64,000 bases of DNA, taken from Dichetophora obliterata (lineage: Eukaryota; Arthropoda; Insecta; Diptera; Sciomyzidae). Where the stretch lies: assembly GCA_963920525.1 (NCBI GenBank), contig OY986440.1, positions 17,718,191-17,782,190 on the forward strand. The letters run 5' to 3'. The position numbers and the translations under genes were made by a program. The notes below the pieces were generated by a model. The model saw nothing but the letters and a program-made list of their open reading frames with translations, was not told the DNA's origin and did not search any database. Shown here in pieces: positions 45,599-56,093 of this stretch. Position 1 is the first letter of the stretch; each line of letters opens with the position of its first letter.

Positions 45599-48415
45599 CC
45601 TTCGCTTTACCAATACCCACCCGGGTGACCATTTCGGTTTTATTTCTTTTATATTTTTATTAATTGTGTCCCGATCTAGGGGAAATTCGGACTCACTGAA
45701 CAATTTGGTGTGCTCTTTAGGATTTTGAAAAATATAATAAATTTTTTAAATTTTTAAATGATTTTTTTTAATTTTTATCAATTTAATTACATGGTTTACC
45801 AATACCCACCTGGGTGACCCCTAAGAAGTCCTAAGAGAATTCACCATCTATTTATAAGAAAATCTATTTTAAATGTAGTTTATTTCACTTTTTGTGTTTG
45901 ACTTTATTAATTATAATCTAATTATAAGCATTTTTCACATTTGGTCTGACTGACACTGTGCTCTGCGCAAATGGGCTTCTTACATCTAACGCAAGCTTGT
46001 CGTGTATTTCTTCTTTGTTTTGAAGAGTAGCATATATAACATTTGCCTTTTATTTTGATGCGGCCAGTTGCATCTCTTTCGGGAGTTTCATCGACTTCAA
46101 AATCATTATTTTGGTCCGAAGCGGTAACTGGTTCACCTGAAAAGTAAAGCTTTGTTATCAATTCTTTGGGTTTTCAAATTTTTTACCTAAAATGCATTCA
46201 ATGGCTGATTTTATTGCAAATCTTCCCATGACTTGTGGTATTTTGGACCTTGATAATATTAGTGGCCGGCATAGGTCTTCTCCAAGGCTCTCGAGGAACT
46301 GCTTTCGCTGCGATTGCCTTACAGACTTTTCTCCAATGTTTTCACTGTATATTATGAATGCAGCAAGGGCCGCCGTATCCAAAATATTGAAAAATAGTGC
46401 TAATGGCCAGCGAAATGTTGCTCGTTTTGTCGAATACTGTGACAACATTTTGTCCATTGTGTCCACACCACCTTTAGTCTGGTTGTAATATAGAATTATT
46501 TCTGGTTTATTGTTTGGACCAGAAATAGTTTTATCAGAATGCATCGTGGACAACAAAATAACTGATCGGTTTTTGGCTGGGACATAGGAGACCAAAGTTA
46601 CATTTTCGGCAAACCCGAATAGGCTTGATAGGACTTCGCGGCTTCGGGACGGCTTGAATTCTTCGGGAACATATCTTTTGTTTTTTTTTAGTGTGCCTAC
46701 CACAGATAATTTCCAAGTGGCCAGCTCCCTGGCTAATGGCAATGTTGTAAAAAAATTGTCTATGGTGATATTTCTTCCAGTATTTTTGTACATGTGAACT
46801 AAATCCTTTACAACACGCTCACCTTGGTTTGTGTCCCTTATATTACTCATTTTGCCTGTGTATATTTGGCCTTGAAGTGGGTAAAATGTGTTTGAGTCAC
46901 ATGCCCACCAGATTTTAATGCCGTATTTAGCTGGCTTGGATGGCATGTACTGCGTGAAACGTGTTCGATCCCGAAATCCAAACAATTGCTCGTCCACAGT
47001 AATTGATTCATGTGGTCGATAATGCGATCGTAAGTTTGAATTTACCATGTCGAAGACGTCTCTGATAGGTGCAGCCTTGTCTTCCTGTTGTCGAGCCTCT
47101 CTTGTAGCATGCCAGTCAAACCGAAGGAATCGTAAAATTTCCGCAAATCTGTTACGTGACATGGTTGCACGGTACAGGGGATATGCGTTTTTCTTCCAAA
47201 GCTCTGAGAGGCGCTCCTGACTAGACATGTGGCTGCCCATTACCAGCAAAATGCCAAAAAATGCTGATAATTCGTCGTTTGTAATTGTTTTCCATGTACG
47301 TTGTTGCCTATCGGGGTTTTCAGAATTCCATTTGTTGTACACAGTTTCGGCTTTTTTGTTTGAAAATCTTCGAATTAAATCTTTAACAGCGGCACTGAAA
47401 ATGCAATTGAAAGTATCGACCCTGGACATATTTTTAGTGATTGGATTAGGGCCCATGTAAAGTTTTTCTCGCATAATATTGATCGATCCTCGGCGATTCA
47501 TATGTGGTGCCTCCTTGAACCATTTCACATTGTCTTTAGTCTCGTAATAAGAATTATTCTGGTTCTGGTTTTCATTATTCCATTCATCATCATCATCACA
47601 ATCATCATTGTAATCAAAATCACTTTCATTGTTTACCTCAACTTCACAATGCTCCTGTTCCACGTCAGAATCTTCAGCTTCGCCACTAGGCATATAATTA
47701 TCGTCGTCATCATCATCTCCAAACAAATTCTCAGTATCATCCAAATCTGATTCAGCGTCAATTACTTGACGAAAATATGCTTCTCGATCTTCATGGGATA
47801 GCCTTTGGCAACATTAATTTTAATAGTTGTTTTAACTTATTAAAAATAGTGATAATAAAATACATACCTTGCAACAGCGCTTGCAGAAAGATATTTAAAA
47901 TTGTTTTCACCACTCATGTCGAAATAGTTCGCGACCACTAACCAACGTTCTAACATTACAACTAAATTGTAAATTTCAGCAAATCTCTGCTTCGCTATGC
48001 ATACATTTCACAACATACGTACATACATATGTATGTACAGATCTGAACTACCGTTAGAAAGCAGAAGAACCGAAAAGAGTATGAAAAGAGTTTTTTGTTT
48101 TTGTTATCTACTTTGCGAAAACGAAATGAAAAAAATCCACACTTGATCGCCCTAAAAATATTCATACAAGTGGAGCAAAGAGTATATGTGAAAGAGAATT
48201 TATTTCTCTCTCGAAAAATGGAGAAACAATAAAAACAACTAAAAAGAGAGGAAGCTGTTTGAGAGCGACAAAAAATTCTTCATCTTCCTTTCTGTGAGTT
48301 CATAAATAGTACAAAAATATAACCGAAATTGTTCAATTCTCTTGTGATTTCTTAGGGGGTCACCCGGGTGGGTATTGGTAAACGACGTATATAAAAGTCT
48401 TTGGTAAAGCGAAGG
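45599..48415 (-). mobile_element. Complete piggyBac element
   Basis: Length 2817 bp, flanked by TTAA at 45595-45598 and 48416-48419. The terminal repeat CCTTCGCTTTACCAA is identical at both ends. A longer subterminal word, TACCCACCCGGGTGACC, follows directly on the left but only after about 26 bp on the right, echoing the asymmetric terminal/internal repeats of the founding piggyBac. An additional internal copy lies at 45798-45833. The transposase gene spans 47917-45922 and reads without a stop after splicing of two short introns. Structurally this copy could be active. Confidence 0.9.
45922..47917 (-). CDS. piggyBac transposase, three exons, intact
   Basis: The enzyme excises and reinserts the element at TTAA. 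Exon 1 47917-47868 (MSGENNFKYLSASAVA...), intron 65 bp with GTATGT donor; exon 2 47802-46187; intron 46186-46137 (50 bp, GTAAAA...TTTTCAG); exon 3 46136-45922. Together 1881 nt, 626 residues, frame kept at both joints. The acidic N-terminal stretch (GDDDDDDN) is followed by the DDE_Tnp_1_7 core. Catalytic Asps sit in SITVDEQLF (about 287), NITIDNFF (about 365) and GGVDTMDKM (about 464, with the extra Asp at 467). The C-terminus is the Cys-rich zinc-binding domain (CYICYSS, CVRCKKPIC, CEKC). The founding piggyBac protein is 594 residues. Splice sites are predicted by eye. Confidence 0.88.
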
Positions 48416-48810
48416 TTAAAATATATTGTCAGATAAAAAAATCTAACGCAAGTGACTGCGTTCGTTTTACAAAATAAGGCCAATAATATAAAAAATGTAC
48501 TTTTTGAGCCGTCGAAGTTTCCCTAGTTCAGCTAGTCACTGCAATAGCCACTGATGTTGAGAGTAACATTTTAAAATTTGTTAAATAAGTGTAAGGAGAG
48601 TGAAAGTAGACGAAACAGTCTGGATCGGGATATCTGCTAAAACGACTGTAGAAGCGGAAATAAAAGCGAATTTACACATTTTAATCAAAACGATGATAGT
48701 GCACGATGAAAGATGACAGCAAATCAATTTTTAATTTACATTATTGAAAGTGTAAATTTGAAATTTGATGGATGATTCGGTGTTGAATGTCAAAATATAT
48801 TCGTTGGCTG

Positions 48811-48882
<72 letters not shown>

Positions 48883-48883
48883 T
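48811..48883. repeat. (ATT)n microsatellite
   Basis: About 24 uninterrupted ATT units next to the 3' end of the minus-strand LINE, where it may be the element's simple-repeat tail (AAT on the element strand). Confidence 0.95.
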
Positions 48884-49411
48884 ATTAACCTAAAGTTTTA
48901 AATTATAAAGTTAACTTAGAAATACGAGCACTAGCTTGCAGGGCTATCAGCTCTGTAATATAAACAAAAGTTTTTTTTTTTAAATATTCAATTTTCGGGT
49001 TGCTAAGTAGTTCGTAAGGGCTCTTCTGATTAAAGATTTTTCTTCTTAGACTTGGAAGAGAAGTGCATTCGGTGAAATAGTGTTTAATCGAGGACAACTC
49101 TCCACAGCTATGGCAAGATGGTGGTGGTTCTCCTCTCAGAATATGTTGGTGAGTAGCAATTGTGTGTCCTAGACGGAGTCTCGAGAAGGTTTTAATTGGC
49201 TTTTTACCCTGAGTTGTTGGGTATATGGGTGTTGATGAGTGTCGATTTATGAGTGTGTAGTGATGGTGATTATATTGGTACCAGCTTTCCTTTTTTTTTG
49301 TTATATAGTTTGAATATCAAATATTGTCGTAAGTCTGTGCCCTCAATAGTGCCATCCATTGTTATAGGCACAGAGCATGTATATTTAGCTGCGGTATCCA
49401 CATATTCATTT

Positions 49412-50433
49412 CACACAGAAAAATTTTGCATAGTAAAATCATTGTGATGCATAGTTGATTTCATTTCACATGATTTTATATTTCATGGAGGCAGCGACAT
49501 AAAAATCATTATGATTTCATGTAAAATCATTATGATTTCATGTAGAATTATTGTGAAAACCAGTAAAACCATTATTGCATCATGTAAAAAGTTAATCAAC
49601 ACGATTTCATGTAGAATCATTGTGATTTAATGTAGAATCATTATGACATCATGTTGAATCATTATGAAATCTAGTAAAATTATTATTGCATCATGTAAAA
49701 AAAAATTTTGCGTGCTTAAGAAGTTCCGTTGTTTCTAGCACAATAGAAGTTTTATCGCGAGAAGTAGCTTCGTTAAAAATTAAAATAGTTTGTGATAGCT
49801 GAAAAAGTAAAACAAGTGGAATGAAAAGGAAATACAAGTGTAAGTAGGTGAATCCATAAACTTCGACGCAGATGAACAAGGTAATGTGATATGTGACTTA
49901 TGTAACTATAACAAAATAATATCAAAATGCTGTATTACTTTTCAATAGAAACAGAACCTTCAGTTGACTAGAAAACTTTAAGGTACTTATCTAAGGAAGA
50001 TAAACAGGAAGCTATACCACCCATAGAACTTCGTGCACGTTATCGAGAAAACTATTTAGTTGGAGAAAAATTGAGGTATGTTTTGTAATTATAAGTCGTA
50101 TTTTTTTATTTTTCAATAAAAAAAACTAGATAAAACCTAAACTTGAAGTTCTTTTTATTTCAAACTGAGGTTAGGATTCAGCTACATTTCATAATGATTT
50201 TATAATGATTCAACATGACCATCATAATGACTTTACATGATTTCATAATGATTCAACATGACCATCATAATGATTTTACATGATTTCATAATGATTCAAC
50301 ATGAAAATTTGTTGCGATTTTTACATGAAAATCACAATGATTTTACTATAAATCTCTATGAAGCAAAATCATAGGGGAAACATGTAAAATCATTATGTTT
50401 CTAGTTGATTTTACAATGATTTTTTTCTGTGTG
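49412..50433. mobile_element. Element with CACACAGAAAAA ends carrying an exon
   Basis: Ends CACACAGAAAAA and TTTTTTCTGTGTG. Both sub-ends are packed with about 15-20 copies of AAAATCATTATGATTTCATG-like words in both orientations. Removing it restores the interrupted RNase H reading of the host LINE (...ETHLR / NEYVDTAAK), which confirms the boundaries to within a few bases. The centre contains exon-like sequence (49949-50075) and donor-like sites. It shares the ACACAGA start, repeat-filled ends and captured coding with 35331-36432. No transposase. Confidence 0.7.
49949..50075 (+). pseudogene. Captured exon with splice signals
   Basis: After a TTACTTTTCAATAG acceptor, the plus strand reads TEPSVD, one stop, KTLRYLSKEDKQEAIPPIEL and RARYRENYLVGEKLR, ending at a GTATGT donor (50076). 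The 'L..RYR...' ending is reminiscent of the segment that follows the SAM-like domain in certain unnamed insect proteins, but I cannot name the gene. The single in-frame stop may be decay or a wrong acceptor choice. Confidence 0.35.
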
Positions 50434-50650
50434 TTCCTCAAATGAGTCTCGTTATTTATGAGCAAATCTCTAATTTTGTTTATGGTGTTCCATTTAAGTG
50501 AAGATGGGTTGATGACTGCTTGTAACACTGAGAGACTATCAGAACAAATTAAGGTTTTTTTTTGTGTTATCACTGCAATTTTTATTGCATTATAAACTGC
50601 TAAAACTTCTGCTTAACGAGTAACTTGACAGTGTTTGGAGCAAAAGGGGC

Positions 50651-51256
50651 CTTCCATTAAGTTTAAAAAAATTAAATAAATAAAAGCCATTCAGCAATTA
50701 AATAAAAAAAATATAAACTTTCTGCTTGAAATTATGTTAATACCTTTCAATTGTGTTTCAGTACGAAGGACACATCAGTTCGATTTGCTTTCACTTTCAT
50801 CAAAAGTAGGAACTTTTTTCACTGTTCAATGTGGATGACAATCATCTTCATTTTAAAGATGAAACTCAATTTACATTTTTCAAATCAGATGATTCATCCA
50901 AAGTGAACAATGATAGTGAATCGTGTAAATTCGCCTTAACGTCAGTATTTAACAAAAGTTGAACAGTATATTCTCGAAAGACTACACAAACTTTGATTTT
51001 CGGGCAGTTTTTTTTCATTCTTAGGTAACGATGTTTTATGAAAAAGTTTATGTTCTAACAATTTCTATAATTTTGAAACTATTGGAACTAATGTTTTTGG
51101 TGTCAAAATAACAAAAAATTGTCAGAATTAATTTGACGAAGAACTCTGGTGGTAAAAATTATTACAATAACAAAATAACCCTTAGTTGAAAAAGGGCGGA
51201 GAGGGCGTGGTTCAAACTAAGTATGTAGCAATTGAATATGGAATGCACTAAATATA
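50651..51256. other. No gene seen
   Basis: Non-coding. The word GTGTAAATTCGCC at about 50924-50936 mirrors GCGAATTTACAC at 48669, possibly the ends of an older element around the LINE, but the arms do not extend beyond 13 bp. Confidence 0.4.
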
Positions 51257-52835
51257 CAGTGTTGCGCAAAACAATAGCAACATAATAAGTGCGCTGCAAC
51301 AAAATCGTGTATCTTTTTTAATATTGGGGACATACAAAAATGATTATAGGAATCAAAGCATATTCATACATCATATATAAAACAAATCAAATTCAAATTT
51401 GGTTTTGTTTTTTTTATTAAATTTAAAATTAATGTGACTACATTCAATTTGTCTGTGAGCAAAACAAAAGCAACAAAACTTGAAAAATGTAAAAAAAGAA
51501 CAGAAGTTCCAAGAATTATTGATAAAAGTTCCGTTATTGTAAAGCACGTGTTGTTTGTAATTCATAAACATTTAAGTTTAGTTTTTTTGTGCTAGTTGTT
51601 AGATTGACTGTTTCATTTATAATGGCACGTTTTAAATACTGTGGAGCTCTTAAATTACAAATTATTTCCGAATATAAAAACGAAAATTCGCAAATATCTG
51701 ACGTGAAATAGTTTGATATTAATCGGTCAATAGTTTGCAGAGTCACATTTGTGGCGTGTTCAAACGAAATGCATTTACCACATCCAAAGAGGTTGTTTGG
51801 ACACTTGATTTAGATATACATCACAGTACTGTTAGAAGACAAGCCGTTGAGAACGATTTAAGAAGTTACAGACCGGAAAATAAACCTTTGCTTACAGCTA
51901 AGCATAAACAACAAGGTGAGGTGTTATAATTCAAACAATCCTGTCTGAAATTGCGACAACGAGTTGCAATTTATTGTTTTTTAGACCCAATATTGCGAAA
52001 GACCACCTAAATTGGACCGTTCAAAAATCGAAAACCGTTTTTTTAGCGTAGAATCAAAGTTCAACTTGATTAATTCAGATGGGATGTGAACGGTACGGCG
52101 CCACCCAGGTACACGACTTGAAGCCCGAAATTGCAAAAAAAAATTTAAACACGAAGGCGGTGGCATTATGGTCTGGACTTGTTTTTCCTATAATGAAGTT
52201 GAACCATTTCAAAAATTCGATGGAATTATGGATCGGTTTGTATGTAATGACATTATAGAAAGCAAGATGCGACAACATTCAGAATGGAATATGTCACTTC
52301 AGTGAACGTTTCAGCCCGATAACGACCCGAAGCACACTTCAAAGCTCATCAAAGATTACATTAGAGGCAATGGGATTCAAGTTCATGATTAGCCGGCACA
52401 GTCACAATGACTTGAATCCCATTGAAAGTCTTCTTGGGATTTTGAAGTTAAAAGTTTCTGGTCAAAGGTTTTCCAATTAGACCGCAATGTATGAAGCGCT
52501 GAAACTTAATTGGGAACATATACTAATACTAACATATCTACTTTAATAGAGTCGATGCCGCTCAGATGTGCAGCGGTTATCAAAAATAATTAATCTTACA
52601 CCAAATATTAATTATGTTGCTTTTGTTTTGCTCTCAGATAAACTAAATGTAGTCACATTAATTTTAAATTTAATAAAAAAAACAAAACCAAATTGGAATG
52701 TGATTTGTTTTTAATATAATGTATGAATATATGCTTTGGTTCCTATAATCATTTTTGTGTGTCCCTAATATTTAAAAAGATACACGATTTTGTAGCAGCG
52801 TACCGATTTTGTTGCTATTATTGAGCGCAACACTG
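51257..52835 (+). mobile_element. Tc1-like element with ~215-bp inverted repeats
   Basis: The TA target is duplicated at both sides (51255-51256, 52836-52837). Ends CAGTGTTGCGCAAAA and the inverse open inverted repeats of about 215 bp (51257-51475 and 52616-52835), an IR/DR-type arrangement as in Bari and Minos. The plus strand carries a decayed transposase: MARFKYCGALKLQIISEY (51622), GGGIMVWTCFSYNEVEP, FQPDNDPKHTSKLIKDYI (second Asp) and the ...NPIESL region (catalytic Glu). Many stops and frameshifts make it dead. Confidence 0.85.
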
Positions 52836-52859
52836 TATATGTGAAATACTGTCGTTCTT

Positions 52860-55800
52860 TACCTCCACCCTAAAAGAGGAAGATAAGATTGTTATGCTTG
52901 GTGACTTACACCGTCCAAATATTTCTTTTGTCATTGACGAAAATGAGAACTATCTTCTTCTCGTAAACCTTTTTAATACCATATATTTATCATTGCTTAG
53001 AACTTTTTATTGCAGCTACCTGCAGCAAGTTTGTTATGTTCAAAATCAAAGTGAAAGATGGTTGAACCTAATCCTTACTCGTCCTTACTCGTACGATGAA
53101 GTTAAGGTTAATTCATGCATTGAAGAAGAATATTTATTTACTAGCTCTGTTCACCATACAGCATTAATAGTTGTTTTTTTGCTAACGACATTACTTTTAC
53201 CCAGTCCTATAATAATTCCATTGCATACGATTACCTCAACGCCGATTACGAAAGTATTCAATGTTATATGAATGCTCTAAACTGGAATAATGTTCTATCT
53301 AACATAGGTTTAGACAGCGCTGTCTCAAGACTTTATAAGCACATTTTTACTGCCATCGAAAGTTTTGTACCAAAAGTAAAGAAAAATAATAAAGCTTACA
53401 GAGCCATGGCTAGACAAACATCTCAGATTTTTGAGGAACCAGAGAAATAAAATTTACAAACTTCTCAAAAACACTGATAATATAACCGATGAACTGAATC
53501 TTAGATATGACAAGCTATCAAAAAAGTTCTCTATCAAGTCAGAAGAAGTGTACAAGTGATACAAGAATATCATCGGAGAGAAAATTGTTCAAAAGTCGAA
53601 AAAATGTTTTGACTTCGTTATTATCAAGCGTTAATCTAGCGGCTATCCATCTTCTATGTTAAAAGGTAATGTCAATTCTTCCAACCCTCATGAAATCAGC
53701 AACTTATATGCGAATCAGTTTAAGGAGGTATTTTTCAACCTACTACCCAAATTGAAGTTTCTTCTCCTCGCCCAACTATTATGGTTGATAGTTTAAATTT
53801 AACCTTGGTGTCAACAAACAAACAGTCCCAGCGTCTTGGAACCCACGTTACCGTTGACAATACCTCCTTCGAGGTTGTGAAGGACTTCGTTTATCTGGGA
53901 TCCAGCATTAACTCAACCAACGACATCAGCATTGAGATCAAACGAAGAATAACTCTTGCCAACAGGTGTGACTTTGGGCTCAGTAGGCAATTAAGAAGCA
54001 GACCCCTCTCTCGACGAACGAAAATCACGCTCTATAAATCGCTCATCATGCCCGTCCTACTTTATGCATCATAAACCTGGACGCTGAGCAGTTTAGATGA
54101 AAAGACTTAAGGAGCATTCGAGAGAAAGATTCTTCGTAAGATCTACGGACCAATCTGCGTCAATGGCGAGTACCGAACACGGTGGAATGATGAACTGCAT
54201 GAGCTGTACGCTGACATCGACATAGTCAAGCGCATTAAAATCGAGCGGCTTCACTTGCTTGGTCATGTTCAGCGCATGAAAGACGATGTTCCAGTGAAGA
54301 AAACATTCGATTCGGTACCCAGCGGCGGTCAACGCAGAAGAGGACGATAGAGGACAACCTGACGAAGCTTGGAATTTCCAACTGGCGCCAGCAAGCGAAA
54401 GACAGAAATGGCTGGCGCAAATTCTTAGATGAGGCCAAGACCGACGCACGGTTGTAGCGCCAACTAAGTAGTAAGTAGTAGTTTAAATTCAACGCAGGAA
54501 AACATTTCTAATGTAATAAATGAACTTGATTTATCAAAGGGAACAGGACCTGACCTAATACCCACAAGCTTCTTAATGAGATGTTTAGACCAACACTTTT
54601 GCCATTATATACCATTTTTAACGAATCACTTTATTATGGGGAATTTCCACCATATTAAAAAAATATTGGACACCATCCCATCTTACACCAATTTACAAGA
54701 ATGGTGATAAAAAGTCAGTTAAAAATTGTAGAGGCATAGCGATTTTATCAGCCATTCCAAAACTTTTTGAAAAAATTATTACTGATAAGCTAACAAGTCT
54801 CATCAACACGGGTTCAGAAAAGGACGTGGTATAAGAAGTCATAATCATGGTATCAGAAGTTTTAGTGAAAATAAAAAAAGGCACCAAATAGATGCTATTT
54901 TTACTGATTTCAGTAAAGCCTTCGATCGAGTCTCTAACAACATTCTAATTTATAAATTAGAAAAATTTGGCATTGGGCCCCATCCTATCTAAATAAAGCG
55001 AGCCCTATCTAAATTCCTCAATAACCAAAACTTACCTTAGCATAAGATCAACAATCCTAAGTTGGCTGAAATCATAACTCTTCGGCAGATGCCAAGTATG
55101 TAAAATTTCAAGGAATTCTGTCGAATAAAAATTATAGTTTCCTCAGGAGTTTCGCAAGGTAGCCACCTTGGTCCACTTCTTTTTAACATATTCATATCTG
55201 ACTTGTTAGAAGTTCTAAATGATATCCCTCATCTTTTGTATGCGGATGATTTAAAAATGTACTATGCAATTAAATTGGAGGAAGACGTAAATTTCTTAGT
55301 CAAAACTGTTGTCTCTGGAACAATGGTGTAACCAAAATAAACTACACCTAAATGTCAGTAATTGCAAAGTAATAAGCTTCTCTTGTAAGAAAAACGTCAC
55401 AAAACATACCTACCACCTCAATAGTATCGAGCTGCAAAGAGTTAATCATAAAGTGGATCTGGGAGTTGATTGCAAAATGCGCTTCAATCTTTACTCTGAT
55501 AAAATATTGTCCAGAACCGCAAACAGCTCGGTTTCATAAAAAGACGAGCAAATGAATTAAAAAACCAATAATCAAATCTTTTCGCTATCAGAACCAAAAG
55601 ATTTGAATTATTGAATTTATTCAAAAACAATTCTTACTATTCGCGCTGAGAGACATGCATAACCCCCGTGACTATTGAAGCCTTCCATCATATGAATATA
55701 GACTCAGCCTTTTAAATTTCCTGCCTTTATCATCGAGAAGAACAATATTGGGATCATGCTTTACTTTCGATATTATTAATGGTTCTATTGGCAGCGAATA

Positions 55801-55890
55801 TATTTCCAGTATGATTTCCTTAAACGATCCAATAAGATATACTAGACATACTCGACTGTTAACTGAATATCATCAGCACCAAACTACATA
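52860..55890 (+). mobile_element. Non-LTR retrotransposon (Jockey-like), interrupted and decayed
   Basis: The plus strand shows the end of the endonuclease (KIVMLGDL, 52887), a linker (MNALNWNNVLSNIGLDSAVS, 53268), then after an RTE insertion (53800-54478) the RT: LDLSKGTGPD, TPIYKNGDKK..KNCRGIAIL, IFTDFSKAFDRVSNN (54897-54941), SGVSQGSHLGPLLFNIFISD (55150) and LLYADDLKMYY (55233). The C-terminal part continues to the assembly gap at 55892. Numerous stops and shifts are present. It lies directly upstream of, and in the same direction as, the rho-5 exons. Confidence 0.8.
53800..54478 (+). mobile_element. RTE-type LINE insertion with 11-bp target duplication
   Basis: The plus strand reads the post-RT region of an RTE-class LINE: QRLGTHVTVDNTSFEVVKDF, VYLGSSINSTNDI, EIKRRITLANRC, then RRTKITLYKSLIMPVLLYAS, RWNDELHELY, GHVQRM. 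The tail is a short AAGTAGT-type repeat. TAGTTTAAATT occurs on both sides (53789-53799 and 54479-54489) as the target duplication. The copy is 5'-truncated and inserted in the Jockey-like LINE. Confidence 0.8.
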
Positions 55891-55891
55891 C

Positions 55892-56091
55892 NNNNNNNNN
55901 NNNNNNNNNNNNNNNNNNNNNNNNNNNNNNNNNNNNNNNNNNNNNNNNNNNNNNNNNNNNNNNNNNNNNNNNNNNNNNNNNNNNNNNNNNNNNNNNNNNN
56001 NNNNNNNNNNNNNNNNNNNNNNNNNNNNNNNNNNNNNNNNNNNNNNNNNNNNNNNNNNNNNNNNNNNNNNNNNNNNNNNNNNNNNNNNNNN
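55892..56091. other. Assembly gap (200 N)
   Basis: A run of exactly 200 N, probably a fixed-length placeholder. It separates the LINE from the first visible rho-5 exon, whose 5' boundary is therefore unknown. Confidence 1.
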
Positions 56092-56093
56092 AG

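Larger units (their letters stand above)
48884..50650 (-). mobile_element. I-type LINE 3' part with RNase H, split by an insertion
   Basis: On the minus strand, 50573-50440 gives an RNase H block (LICSDSLSVLQAVINPSSLK, WNTINKIRDLL). After a 1.0-kb insertion (49412-50433) it continues NEYVDTAAKYTC, then the tail domain GHTIATHQHIL, PSCHSCGELSSIKHYFTECT and LPSLRRKIF, stopping near 48903. This order is typical of the I/R1-like group with a C-terminal RNase H and a CCHC-like tail. RT and endonuclease are absent, so it is 5'-truncated and dead. Confidence 0.75.

Noticed and set aside
46192..47750. Plus-strand open frames opposite the piggyBac gene
   Set aside because: Shadow frames of the transposase exons.
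48669..50936. Element bounded by GCGAATTTACAC and GTGTAAATTCGC
   Set aside because: Inverted match is only about 13 bp and does not extend inward; chance is not excluded.
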